DNA of 64,000 nt from assembly GCF_900129755.1 (NCBI RefSeq), contig NZ_FQWT01000006.1:62001-126000 (forward strand), read 5' to 3'. Shown piece by piece: positions 52,396 through 63,185 of this stretch (positions within the stretch are counted from its first letter, which is position 1; each line of letters begins with the position of its first letter). The notes beneath the pieces were generated by a model. It was given only the letters and a program-made list of their open reading frames with translations, had not been told where the DNA came from and did no database searches. Origin of the DNA: Chryseobacterium oranimense (lineage in GTDB: Bacteria; Bacteroidota; Bacteroidia; Flavobacteriales; Weeksellaceae). The position numbers were made by a program, and so were the translations under genes.

Positions 52396-53586
52396 TTATG
52401 CTAAAACTTCTTTTACTTTGTTTGCTGCTTCTTCCAAAGTAATTGCTGAATGTACAGGAAGACCTGAGTCATCAATTAATTGTTTAGCTTCTACAGCGTT
52501 AGTTCCCTGTAATCTTACGATCAATGGAACCGGAAGGCTTCCCATAGCTCTGTAAGCATCTACAACTCCCTGGGCTACTCTGTCACATCTTACAATACCT
52601 CCGAAGATGTTGATCAAAATTGCTTTTACATTAGGATCTCTAAGGATGATTCCGAAAGCAGTCTGAACTCTCTGAGCATCAGCAGTACCTCCAACGTCAA
52701 GGAAGTTAGCAGGGTTACCACCAGATAATTTGATGATATCCATAGTTGCCATCGCAAGACCGGCACCGTTTACCATACAAGCAACGTTACCATCCAGTTT
52801 CACGAAGTTAAGACCAGCTTCACCGGCTTCAACGTCCATTGGATCTTCTTCTCTTGTATCTCTAAGTTCAGCCAGGTCTTTGTGACGGAACAATGAGTTG
52901 TCATCCAAAGTTACTTTAGCATCTACAGCGATAATTCTGTTATCTGAAGTTTTTAATACAGGGTTGATTTCGAAAAGAGAAGCATCAATTCCGGTATAAG
53001 CATTATAAAGAGATGAAATGAATTTCACAAATTCTTTAAATGCATTTCCTTCAAGGCCAAGGTTGAAAGCAATTTTTCTGGCCTGGAATCCCTGAAGACC
53101 TAAAGCAGGATCAATGATTTCTTTGTGGATTAAATGAGGTGTTACTTCTGCAACGTGCTCAATATCCATTCCTCCTTCAGTAGAATATACGATTGTATTT
53201 TTACCTTCAGCTCTATCTAAAAGAATAGAAACATAAAATTCTTTAGTTTCAGATTCTCCCGGATAATAAACGTCTTCTGCAATCAAAACAGAGTTTACTT
53301 TTTTACCTTCAGCAGAAGTTTGTGGAGTTACCAACTGCATTCCGATGATGTTCTGAGCGTTTTCTTTAAGCTTATCCATGTTTGGAGAGAACTTTACACC
53401 ACCACCTTTACCACGTCCACCTGCGTGAATCTGTGCTTTTACCACCCAAGCCTGAGCTCCGGTTTCAGCAGTCAGTTTCTCAGCAGCTGCTACAGCTTCT
53501 TCTACGTTGTTTGCAACGAAACCGCGTTGGATAGCTACTCCGTACTTTGATAAAATCTCTTTTGATTGATACTCGTGAAGATTCAT
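52396..53586 (-). CDS. sucC: Succinyl-CoA synthetase beta subunit
   Basis: TCA cycle enzyme subunit forming ATP from succinyl-CoA with the alpha subunit (not in the window). The 396 residues begin NLHEYQSKEILSKYGVAIQRG. The ATP-grasp domain has AWVVKAQIHAGGRGKGGGVK, and the C-terminal domain has GLAMATMDIIKLSGGNPANFLDVGG and NIFGGIVRCDRVAQG. These are the standard motifs. The codon use is typical of a highly expressed gene. sucD must lie elsewhere. Confidence 0.97.
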   Translation of the reverse strand: MNLHEYQSKEILSKYGVAIQRGFVANNVEEAVAAAEKLTAETGAQAWVVKAQIHAGGRGKGGGVKFSPNMDKLKENAQNIIGMQLVTPQTSAEGKKVNSVLIAEDVYYPGESETKEFYVSILLDRAEGKNTIVYSTEGGMDIEHVAEVTPHLIHKEIIDPALGLQGFQARKIAFNLGLEGNAFKEFVKFISSLYNAYTGIDASLFEINPVLKTSDNRIIAVDAKVTLDDNSLFRHKDLAELRDTREEDPMDVEAGEAGLNFVKLDGNVACMVNGAGLAMATMDIIKLSGGNPANFLDVGGTADAQRVQTAFGIILRDPNVKAILINIFGGIVRCDRVAQGVVDAYRAMGSLPVPLIVRLQGTNAVEAKQLIDDSGLPVHSAITLEEAANKVKEVLA

Positions 53587-53717
53587 ATTATTTTTATTAT
53601 TTTATTTTAAAATTTAAAGGTTGACAAATTTACTAAAAAGACATGGAAGTTCAAGTTTATTGACTTAAAAATTAAAGTGCGGCGAACTTGATTTTTAACA
53701 TGTTTACCAAATTGGCT

Positions 53718-53855
53718 CTATTCTTCGGGCAATTTTTCAGACTTGGAACCGATGAACAGAATTTTAGGAGCAAAGAAATACCCTGCAGCATACAACATAC
53801 AATAATCAACATTATGTCCATTGTAGAGAAATCTCAATTGATCAGCTGAAAACAT
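53718..53855 (-). CDS. Small possible protein or gene remnant
   Basis: A 45-codon frame starting MFSADQLRFLYNG and containing LYAAGYFFAPKILFIGSKS before a stop. The tail looks like the end of a membrane protein. There is no obvious promoter and the upstream 9 codons are also open, so it could be the remnant of a longer gene. I do not recognise a family; the spacer it sits in runs from sucC to the HMGR operon end. Confidence 0.3.
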   Translation of the reverse strand: MFSADQLRFLYNGHNVDYCMLYAAGYFFAPKILFIGSKSEKLPEE

Positions 53856-53925
53856 CTTGTTTTTCCTGGCATGACAACCTCATCATTACTGACAATTTAG
53901 AACCATTTAGCTAATCGTAAAAGCC

Positions 53926-54312
53926 TTAAATTCTGTTCTTAGCGAAATAAAGGATCAGCATTCCCCAGCTCAGGATCATAAAAAGGCCTCCAAGCGGAGT
54001 GATCGGGCCCAGGAATTTCAGATTGACTCCTAAATAATCCTGCAGGCTTAAGAAATAAATACTTACTGAAAATAAAAGTGTTCCGGCAATCATCAGAATG
54101 GAGGTCCATTTTTCTGATGTAGTTTCAAATTTCAAAATATATCCGATAATCAGTAAAAAGAATGCGGCATACATCTGATATCTTACACCGGTCTCAAAAC
54201 TTTCCAGTCTTTCTACAGACAGTATTTTTTTTAAAGCATGTGCTCCGAAGGCTCCCAGAATCACTGAAAGCATTCCGTAAACGGCACCGAAAATTAAAGT
54301 AATTGTTTTCAT
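53926..54312 (-). CDS. DUF423 family membrane protein
   Basis: A 128-residue protein with four hydrophobic helices and the family signature FGAVYGMLSVILGAFGAHALKK at the N-terminus (Gly-Ala-His motif), followed by FETGVRYQMYAAFFLLIIGYI and GPITPLGGLFMILSWGML. The function is unknown. It is last in a minus-strand operon of four genes, 3 bases behind the 356-residue protein. Confidence 0.9.
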   Translation of the reverse strand: MKTITLIFGAVYGMLSVILGAFGAHALKKILSVERLESFETGVRYQMYAAFFLLIIGYILKFETTSEKWTSILMIAGTLLFSVSIYFLSLQDYLGVNLKFLGPITPLGGLFMILSWGMLILYFAKNRI

Positions 54313-54315
54313 TTT

Positions 54316-55386
54316 TTATAATTCTTCTAATTCTAGATTCAAATATTTTTTTGTTTTGTAATCCTGCCAGGTTCCAATGATCTTATTTCCTTTCAAGTCG
54401 GCTTCGATCAAGGCTCTTGGTATCCATTGCTTGAGTTCTTCACTATGATAATCATCCTCTGTGATAGAAAAATGATCATGGGCAAACTTTCCTCTCCAAT
54501 TGATCGGCTGCTTATTTTTGTCATACCAATAAGTGGCTGAAAAGGAATTATCCTCATTGATCCCATTAAACAAAACCGTAATAGGATATTTTCCATCAAT
54601 TTTTCCTTTGAATAATTTATTGGCAGGACTTGTTCCGTCAACTTTTTCAGATCCGGAAATCAGTTTTTTTGCATAAGGGCTCCAATATTTTTCAAGCTCT
54701 TTATAAGTAAATTCAAGTTCGTGGCTTCCCAGATCATCCAATGCCCGCATTGCGTGGTTGGAGCATCTGCCAGCTATAAAAGTAATTTTATCCTTTGCAA
54801 AAAAATATTTGACGTCATTCAGTGTATAATCCATAAAACAACTTTCATACAAACCGATTTGCTCCTGAACTTCTTCCGAAATATTTTTTTCAGATTTTAA
54901 TTCAGTCAGAAAATCATCAACTCTTTTTTTGATTCTTTTCTGAATTAAACAATTCACTGTTTTTACACTGCTGGCTTGAAACAGATCTTCAGCATTAATA
55001 TAATTTCCTGTCCTCAGATCAAAATTCTTCCAGTCTGAAAATTCTTCAGGATAGGCTCCGGAAGCTTCACCTTCTATATTGATGCTAAGAATATTCTGAG
55101 GTGTTTCTAATTTTTTCCAGCTGTAAAAATATACGTAACTGGTATAGGAATTTGAAGCAGTAGAAACTTTTTTAAAAGGGTTACCGCCGGAATCCGGAAT
55201 ATATTCAAGTTCACTGACCTGTAGAAAAGTATTGATCTTATTCTCCACCAAAGGATTTTGCGGATAGGAAACCACCGGGAAAACAGTATCTTCTGATTTC
55301 GGCTGCAGATCACTGATCTTTACATTTTTCTGTTGTGAAAAACTTAAGCATGAAAGCAATAAGAAGAATACTGTAATCCTTTTCAT
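54316..55386 (-). CDS. Exported DUF3298-like protein
   Basis: A 356-residue protein with a signal (RITVFFLLLSCLSFS-Q). The middle has WKNFDLRTGNYINAEDLFQ and CSNHAMRALDDLGSHELEFTY, which remind me of the DUF3298/DUF4163 family of periplasmic domains (SGAYPEEFSDWKNFDLRTG); not certain. The C-terminal 100 residues are separate (FKGKIDGKYPITVLFNG, WYDKNKQPINWRG, KIIGTWQDYKTKKYL). It begins in a 4-base ATGA overlap with the tiny membrane gene before it. Confidence 0.65.
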   Translation of the reverse strand: MKRITVFFLLLSCLSFSQQKNVKISDLQPKSEDTVFPVVSYPQNPLVENKINTFLQVSELEYIPDSGGNPFKKVSTASNSYTSYVYFYSWKKLETPQNILSINIEGEASGAYPEEFSDWKNFDLRTGNYINAEDLFQASSVKTVNCLIQKRIKKRVDDFLTELKSEKNISEEVQEQIGLYESCFMDYTLNDVKYFFAKDKITFIAGRCSNHAMRALDDLGSHELEFTYKELEKYWSPYAKKLISGSEKVDGTSPANKLFKGKIDGKYPITVLFNGINEDNSFSATYWYDKNKQPINWRGKFAHDHFSITEDDYHSEELKQWIPRALIEADLKGNKIIGTWQDYKTKKYLNLELEEL

Positions 55387-55553
55387 GATCTGGAATGAAT
55401 GTAGATTAATATCATTTTCGCCACCAAAGTTGATATTCCCAATATAATAAAGACATTGGAAAACTTTTTGGAATTCCTGAAGCCCGGCGATGTTGTCTTC
55501 TTTAAAAAGATTCCGAACAGGATAAATATGATAGGCAAGATAATCTGCAGCAT
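55383..55553 (-). CDS. Tiny membrane protein inside the HMGR operon
   Basis: A 56-residue protein with two hydrophobic helices (IILPIIFILFGIFL at 3-17 and FIILGISTLVAKMILIYI at about 35-52) around a short basic loop (KKTTSPGFRNSKKF). Its ATG overlaps the HMGR stop (TAATG) and its TGA overlaps the next ATG (ATGA), so the translation of all three is coupled. The function is unknown, but the tight packing argues that it is a real gene. Confidence 0.75.
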   Translation of the reverse strand: MLQIILPIIFILFGIFLKKTTSPGFRNSKKFSNVFIILGISTLVAKMILIYIHSRS

Positions 55554-56881
55554 TACTGAGCTCTTAGCCTGTTAAATTCATTAATCACTTCGTGATGGCT
55601 TACCGTTTTATCCTTAAAATAAGTCACGAAATGCTGCTTTTCCTCTTCCGTAGCGCCCATTTGGTTCAAAATATTCAGTAAGTGCATTTTCATATGCCCC
55701 TTCTGGATACCGGTAGTTACCAAAGAACGGAGAGCTCCGAAATTCTGGGCCAGTCCGGAAACTGCCAGAATACTCATCAGTTCCTGTGCAGAAGGCTTTC
55801 CAAGAAGTGCCAGTGAGAATTTCACCAATGGATGCAGGTTGGTAAGGCCTCCTACAACTCCTACAGAAATCGGAAGATCGATCCAGAATCTGAAAATCCC
55901 GTTATCTGTTGTACAATGGGTCAGGGATCTGTATTGCCCGTCTCTTGCGGCATAGGCATGAGCACATGCTTCCGTTGCCCTGAAATCATTTCCTGTAGCA
56001 ATCACTACAGCATCCACTCCATTCATCACTCCTTTATTGTGAGTTGTAGCCCGGAAAGGTTCAATTTCTGCGATGGTAACCGCCTGTTTGAATTTGGCAG
56101 CAAATTCTTCATTGGAAATTCCGCTGTCATCTTTCAGATCTTCAATTTTACAGGAAACCTCAGCTCTTACAATACAGTCAGGCGTAAAATTGGAAAGGAT
56201 ATTCATCACAATCTGAAGCGTATTCTTTTCCTCCTGGGTGAAATCTTCACTTGTTGCGATTTCCTGCTTCATTGTTTTTCCGAACTGCTCAAGACATGAA
56301 TTGATAAAATTCGCGCCCATGGAGTCTACCGTGTCAAAGCTGGCTTTAAGCTGGTAATAATTAGGCATTTCAGATGTTTTGTCTACCAGTTTGATATCTA
56401 AAATTCCACCGCCGCGTTTTCTCATGTTGGCAGTAATATCTTCTGTGGCTTCAAATAATCTTTTCTTCAATTTAAAATTAAAGAAATGCAGAAGTTTGTG
56501 AGGTTCTACATTGAATATAAAGTGGGTATGACCTAATTTTTCATTGTTGATGATGGTCGTTTTGAACCCCCCTTTATCGATCCAGAATTTAGCAGCCTTT
56601 GAAGCTGCAGCGACTACTGAACTTTCCTCAACAGCCATGGGAAGGGCAAATAATTTTCCGTCAATTAAGAAATTAGGAGCAATTCCGTATGGCATATAGA
56701 AATTGGAAATCGTATTTTCAGAAAACTCTTCATGAAGTTTCTGAAGCTCAGTATTCTCGTTCCAGTATTGTTTTAATATATTTTGATATTCTTCGTTTCC
56801 TTCAAGATACTCGTTGACAAGCCAATCGATTTTTCCCTGCTTTGTAAGTTTAGAGAAACCCTCTACCGGTTTATGATTCAT
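55553..56881 (-). CDS. mvaA: Hydroxymethylglutaryl-CoA reductase, class II
   Basis: Forms or consumes mevalonate. The 442 residues belong to the class II (degradative-type) enzymes that usually prefer NADH. Seen are VNEYLEGNEEYQ, the catalytic Glu in PMAVEESSVVAAAS, THNKGVMNGVDAVVIATGND with Lys and Asp, and FRATEACAHAYAARDG, and the C-terminal KGHMKMHLLNI with the active-site His. In flavobacteria this enzyme feeds the mevalonate route for isoprenoids, even though the class name says degradative. It is the first gene of the operon with three small or unknown genes. Confidence 0.95.
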   Translation of the reverse strand: MNHKPVEGFSKLTKQGKIDWLVNEYLEGNEEYQNILKQYWNENTELQKLHEEFSENTISNFYMPYGIAPNFLIDGKLFALPMAVEESSVVAAASKAAKFWIDKGGFKTTIINNEKLGHTHFIFNVEPHKLLHFFNFKLKKRLFEATEDITANMRKRGGGILDIKLVDKTSEMPNYYQLKASFDTVDSMGANFINSCLEQFGKTMKQEIATSEDFTQEEKNTLQIVMNILSNFTPDCIVRAEVSCKIEDLKDDSGISNEEFAAKFKQAVTIAEIEPFRATTHNKGVMNGVDAVVIATGNDFRATEACAHAYAARDGQYRSLTHCTTDNGIFRFWIDLPISVGVVGGLTNLHPLVKFSLALLGKPSAQELMSILAVSGLAQNFGALRSLVTTGIQKGHMKMHLLNILNQMGATEEEKQHFVTYFKDKTVSHHEVINEFNRLRAQ

Positions 56882-57024
56882 AGTATAAATTTAATATGTG
56901 TAAAGATAGTAATTTTTGTAAGTCCCCGTTGTGGATAACTTCTATAGAAAAAAATTGATATTTATCAATTTTGGAACTACTTTTGGATAATATTTTGATA
57001 CAAATTATAACATCTTGTTAAAAT

Positions 57025-58290
57025 ATGAATTTTGAACGCCTGAAAGAAAAGCTTGAAATCCTTGCTGATGCAGCGAAATACGATGTTTCCTGCTCATCCA
57101 GCGGTGGAACAAGAAAAAATAAAAAAGGCGCTTTGGGAGATAGCTCCGTAAGCGGGATTTGCCATACCTATACGGAAGACGGGCGATGTGTCTCCCTTCT
57201 CAAAATTTTATTGACCAATCATTGTATTTATGATTGCGCTTACTGTGTATCCAGAAGTTCCAATGATATTAAAAGAGCCGGGTTTACAGTAGAAGAAGTT
57301 GTGGATCTTACCATTAATTTTTACCGCAGGAATTATATTGAAGGTTTGTTTTTAAGCTCCGGAATTTTTAAAAATGCTGACACCACGATGGAGCGTCTCG
57401 TAAGAGTGGCCAAGAAACTTCGTTTAGAAGAAAATTTCAATGGATACATTCATTTGAAATCCATTCCGGGAGCAAGTGATGAGCTGATGCAGGAAGCTGC
57501 CTTGTATGCAGACAGACTGTCAATTAACCTTGAAATCCCTACAGAAAGCGGCCTTAAGTTACTGGCACCTGAAAAGAACCGTCAGGATATGCTCAGTCCT
57601 ATGAAATATATTCAGAATGGGATTGCCCAGTATAAGGATGAAAAGAAAATTTTCAGAAAAGTGCCCAAGTTTGCCCCCGCGGGACAGTCCACCCAGATGA
57701 TTGTTGGAGCTACCAATGAAAATGATCTTCAGATTATCAAAGTGGCTGATCATTTTTATAAAAATTTCAGTCTGAAAAGAGTGTATTATTCCGGTTACGT
57801 TCCGGTACTGGAAGATAAGAGGCTGCCTTCCCTGACAACGGCGGTTCCCATGCTTCGTGAAAACAGACTCTACCAGTCCGACTGGCTGATGAGGTTTTAT
57901 GGATTTAAGGCTGAAGAAATTTTAGACCCACAAATGCCCTACCTGGATCTTGAGGTTGATCCGAAGCTGAGCTGGGCATTGAGGCATTTGCACCAATTCC
58001 CTGTGAATCTTCAGACTGCGGATTATCAGATGATTTTAAGAATTCCGGGAATTGGAGTAAAAACAGCACAGAAAATTGTTCAGGCACGCCGTTTTCAGAT
58101 TTTAAATATGGACCATCTTAAAAAACTGGGAGCTGCAGTGAACCGGGCGAAATATTTCATTGATTTTAATGCCGGAAATGCTTATCTAAAGTATCTGACA
58201 GATAAAAACTTCAGAAATTTGCTTGTAGGCGGAAGCTCTTCCAAATTCCACAACCAGTTTTCACAGCAATTGAGTTTGTTTTTAGATTAA
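57025..58290 (+). CDS. UDG-linked radical SAM DNA modification/repair protein
   Basis: A 421-residue radical SAM enzyme (TIGR03916 type). The cluster motif CIYDCAYC is at about 72-79 in KILLTNHCIYDCAYCVSRSS. The barrel continues with LFLSSGIFKNADTTMERL, HLKSIPGAS, SINLEIPTESGLKLLAPEK and KFAPAGQSTQMIVGA. A helix-hairpin-helix MILRIPGIGVKTAQKIVQARR at about 343-363 suggests DNA binding. It is followed by the TIGR03915/DUF4130 gene 97 bases later, which is the family's usual partner. The reaction is unknown. Confidence 0.93.
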   Translation: MNFERLKEKLEILADAAKYDVSCSSSGGTRKNKKGALGDSSVSGICHTYTEDGRCVSLLKILLTNHCIYDCAYCVSRSSNDIKRAGFTVEEVVDLTINFYRRNYIEGLFLSSGIFKNADTTMERLVRVAKKLRLEENFNGYIHLKSIPGASDELMQEAALYADRLSINLEIPTESGLKLLAPEKNRQDMLSPMKYIQNGIAQYKDEKKIFRKVPKFAPAGQSTQMIVGATNENDLQIIKVADHFYKNFSLKRVYYSGYVPVLEDKRLPSLTTAVPMLRENRLYQSDWLMRFYGFKAEEILDPQMPYLDLEVDPKLSWALRHLHQFPVNLQTADYQMILRIPGIGVKTAQKIVQARRFQILNMDHLKKLGAAVNRAKYFIDFNAGNAYLKYLTDKNFRNLLVGGSSSKFHNQFSQQLSLFLD

Positions 58291-58387
58291 TTTAAAGATT
58301 GAGAAATTAAGAGATTTAGAAATAAGAACCGGAAGTCATCCGCTTAACTGTTATCTCATCATCAAATCAACATATCAACACATTACT
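58291..58387. repeat. Degenerate purine/pyrimidine spacer element
   Basis: TTTAAAGATTGAGAAATTAA on the left and CATCATCAAATCAACATATC on the right form loosely complementary arms with no gene. It lies between two functionally paired genes and belongs to the recurring class. Confidence 0.4.
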
Positions 58388-59146
58388 ATGACTACCCTTC
58401 TCTACGACGGAAGTTTTGACGGCCTTTTAACCGCAGTATTTGAAGTTTTCGAATACCGTTATAAAGATGTGGAAATTGTGAGCAAAGGGAGGTTCCACCA
58501 GGAGAATATTTTTGCGGAAATTCATGAAGTCATTACTCAGAATGATAAAGCTGAACGGGTTTTAAATAAATTGGAACAAAATATTGAAAAATCAGGAATT
58601 CATGAGTTATTAAAAGTATATTTATCTGAAGATCCTGAACTTGAACAGCTTATTTTATCAGCTATAAGACAATCTGTACAGCATCCTGACAAAAATATCC
58701 TACAGAATTATGCAGACACTGATATTCTAAAAATTTCCAAAATCTGCAAATCCGTAAGCCGGGAAAGACACCGGATGACTGCTTTTGTAAGGTTCGAAAA
58801 AATGCAGGATGGCGTTTTCTTTGCAAAAATAGATCCTGATTTTGATGTTCTTCCCCTGATCCGGAAACATTTTAAAGACCGTTACCAGGATCAGAAGTGG
58901 ATGATTTATGATCTAAGGAGAAATTACGGAATTCTATATGATCTGGAAAACTGTGAGTTTTTTTATCCTGAAGAAAAACTGGATCTTCACAAATACCAGC
59001 AGAAGTTTCATGATGAGGAACAGAATTACCAGACGCTGTGGCAAAGGTATTTTACAAAAACCAATATTGTGGAAAGAAAGAATCTGAAACTGCACGTTCA
59101 GCATGTTCCGAAGAGATACTGGAAGTATCTGACAGAGAAATGGTGA
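58388..59146 (+). CDS. TIGR03915-type DNA repair protein (DUF4130)
   Basis: A 252-residue protein starting MTTLLYDGSFDGLLTAVFEV, as in the conserved N-terminus of the UDG-linked family. The body contains SVSRERHRMTAFVRFEKMQD, QKWMIYDLRRNYGILYD and LHVQHVPKRYWKYLTEK. In many bacteria this domain is fused to a family 4 uracil-DNA glycosylase; here it is free-standing and no glycosylase is in the window. Together with the radical SAM gene before it, it should act on modified or damaged DNA. Confidence 0.9.
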   Translation: MTTLLYDGSFDGLLTAVFEVFEYRYKDVEIVSKGRFHQENIFAEIHEVITQNDKAERVLNKLEQNIEKSGIHELLKVYLSEDPELEQLILSAIRQSVQHPDKNILQNYADTDILKISKICKSVSRERHRMTAFVRFEKMQDGVFFAKIDPDFDVLPLIRKHFKDRYQDQKWMIYDLRRNYGILYDLENCEFFYPEEKLDLHKYQQKFHDEEQNYQTLWQRYFTKTNIVERKNLKLHVQHVPKRYWKYLTEKW

Positions 59147-59225
59147 TTTGAGGAGAGCTTTTTCTCTGGCAGATCTGGCAATTGAGCAGATTTTACTGGT
59201 GTGAATACTAAATAATTTTATTCCT

Positions 59226-59523
59226 TATCCACTGGACGTTAGCTGTTAATAGCATTAATTAAAAATTCCGATCGTATGGCATATCAATGAAGGCAAGAAA
59301 TATCTCAATGAATTTCTCCAGGGTACTGCAAAAGTAGGCCGCGGGTTTTGAACCAACAGCTTAATAAAATGGTGAGAGTGGCATTTTGGTTAAACAATCG
59401 TTTAATAAACTCTCTCCCAGAATGGAATATACACTGACTGAACTTGGGTAAAAACTGGCTGAGGTCCTTTGGCAGCTGAATGAGTGGGGAAAACTTTTGA
59501 TTCCTGCAAATAAGGAAGTTTAA
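59226..59523 (+). pseudogene. Decayed HxlR family regulator
   Basis: Fragments in different frames can be assembled into a HxlR protein: KIPIVWHINEGKKYLNEFL at 59262-59318, RVLNQQLNKMV (frame-shifted), ESGILVKQSFNKLSPRMEYT and LTELG, a TAA where a Lys codon is expected, then KLAEVLWQLNEWGKLLIP. At least two frameshifts, an internal stop and loss of the GGKW region are visible. The order and spacing fit HxlR throughout, so it is a broken copy and not chance. Confidence 0.85.
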
Positions 59524-59772
59524 TATTTTACTGATACCGACTGGTAGAAATATTTACAAAATAACACTGCATTTTATTCTCATCAATAAGCCCTTATCTT
59601 GACTATCCATACTTTTTCGAATCCTTTCAGAATATTTTTACTACCCGCTTATGTAAATTTTTGTGAGATAAAAAAGCAAGGTATTTTTTTAAGCTTGCAA
59701 ATTTTAGAAGCTTTTAATTATTTATATTCAAAACTCTTATCAACTTACTGCCATTATCTGAACTTGTTTTTG

Positions 59773-59780
59773 TAAATTTG
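59773..59780 (+). promoter_or_regulatory. -7 promoter box of pfkA
   Basis: TAAATTTG, 20 bases before the ATG at 59801. It overlaps a GTG that would give a longer frame and so excludes it. Confidence 0.55.
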
Positions 59781-59800
59781 TGTTCGAAATTTTTTACTTG

Positions 59801-61821
<2,021 letters not shown>

Positions 61822-61850
61822 TGAGTAATAAGCGATAAGCAATCAGTAAT

Positions 61851-61878
61851 AAAAACCTTCCCGACGGGAAGGTTTTTT
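61851..61878. terminator. Terminator between gap and the next gene
   Basis: AAAAACCTTCCC (61851-61862) pairs with GGGAAGGTTTTT (61866-61877) around GAC. A and T runs flank both sides, so it works in both directions. Confidence 0.87.
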
Positions 61879-61895
61879 TATTGATGATATTTTAG

Positions 61896-63185
61896 TTAAA
61901 AAAGTTGGTTTAAAGGGACTCCGAATTTCACTCCCCAGAAACTTTCCTCTTTTCCTTCATCATAATTGGTAAAAGATGTATTTCTCCAGAAAGGCTCTAT
62001 ATTAATAGTAGTTTTTCCATCCTTATCTCTTAATGGGAACATAATTCCTACACTAAAAATATTTTTGTTACTTGTAAAAGTAGTTGTACCAGGTGTAATA
62101 AATTCTTTGTTTTGATAACTTATATCCATACCTATCAAATTATTCTGACCAAGAGGTATAAATCCAAGCACCTGCACAGATATATCTCTTTTATATTTTT
62201 GTTTAAGGGTACTCATGTTGGTAATATAAACACTTTGTTCCTCCACATCATAATAAACAGTATTGTTTGTTCCGTTTTCGTATTGAATTTTGTTCCAGTC
62301 TACAGTCGAAAAGATTTCGGAAAGAGAGGTCTTTTTTGAATATGAAAGTTGAGCATTGATATATACACCCAAACCATTACTTCGCCCATAGAAAAGATTT
62401 CCGGAAAATGAAAAATAACCTCCACTGATCCGCTTATTTATAGGATCCATAACTGAATTCTGCACATTAATGCTGTCAATTATCTTGAGTTTATCTTCGG
62501 AATACCCTACATCTAGTTTTGTCCATGCCAAGAGTTTTGCAGTCCACACATTTTTGTATAAAATATTTTCGACTTTTTCAACTTCCTGATGATAAAGTTC
62601 TTTATAATCAAGCTGTCCAGACTCTATTTTTTCCAATTCATCTTTAGGTTGTAATTTTTCTTCTACTTTGTTTTTTACCAGTTCATAGATCTTTTTATTT
62701 TTTTTCCGAGCTTCTTCCGGCAATCCAATGTAACGATACTTGGAAACCAGAAGAGCAGTCCAGCTTGCTCCTACTCTCAAAAGTTTTCGGTTAGAAAAAT
62801 CAAAAAAACCATCATTATTAAGTTTACCACTGGCATTAATTGCAAAAATATGCTTAAATTTTTCTTCGTCTTTTTTTTCAGGAATATAAATGATTGGACT
62901 GAATGAAAAGCTCTGTTCATTTTTGTCAACAGAAAGTGCTGCGTATTTTCCTACTTGATTAGTTTCTGTAGATCCTGTAACAAGCATAGAAAAATCTTTC
63001 TTAACCATTTTATTGTACGTATAAGCTGATACAATTGGGGAGTAAGAACCATTATTTTGTGAAACAAAAGCTGAATCTTTTGTAACCAATATTTTTAGCA
63101 TTTTCTTTTTTTCATCTGTTGAGATCTGTTGAGATTTGATCATTCCTACCCAAAGCAGGAACAGCATTAATAAATAAGTTTTCAT
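61896..63185 (-). CDS. Exported protein, probable outer-membrane barrel, unknown
   Basis: A 429-residue protein with a signal peptide (KTYLLMLFLLWVGMIKS-Q). The middle holds charged helices with many Lys and Glu (EEARKKNKKIYELVKNKVEE, DELEKIESGQLDYKELYHQE) inside a chain of strands (FSGNLFYGRSNGLGVYINAQ, SVGIMFPLRD), and the chain ends in the hydrophobic LNQLF. I know no family for it. A barrel of the 12-16 strand class is the likely fold. ATG 63185 begins the signal; a longer frame to 63212 lacks support. Confidence 0.7.
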   Translation of the reverse strand: MKTYLLMLFLLWVGMIKSQQISTDEKKKMLKILVTKDSAFVSQNNGSYSPIVSAYTYNKMVKKDFSMLVTGSTETNQVGKYAALSVDKNEQSFSFSPIIYIPEKKDEEKFKHIFAINASGKLNNDGFFDFSNRKLLRVGASWTALLVSKYRYIGLPEEARKKNKKIYELVKNKVEEKLQPKDELEKIESGQLDYKELYHQEVEKVENILYKNVWTAKLLAWTKLDVGYSEDKLKIIDSINVQNSVMDPINKRISGGYFSFSGNLFYGRSNGLGVYINAQLSYSKKTSLSEIFSTVDWNKIQYENGTNNTVYYDVEEQSVYITNMSTLKQKYKRDISVQVLGFIPLGQNNLIGMDISYQNKEFITPGTTTFTSNKNIFSVGIMFPLRDKDGKTTINIEPFWRNTSFTNYDEGKEESFWGVKFGVPLNQLF

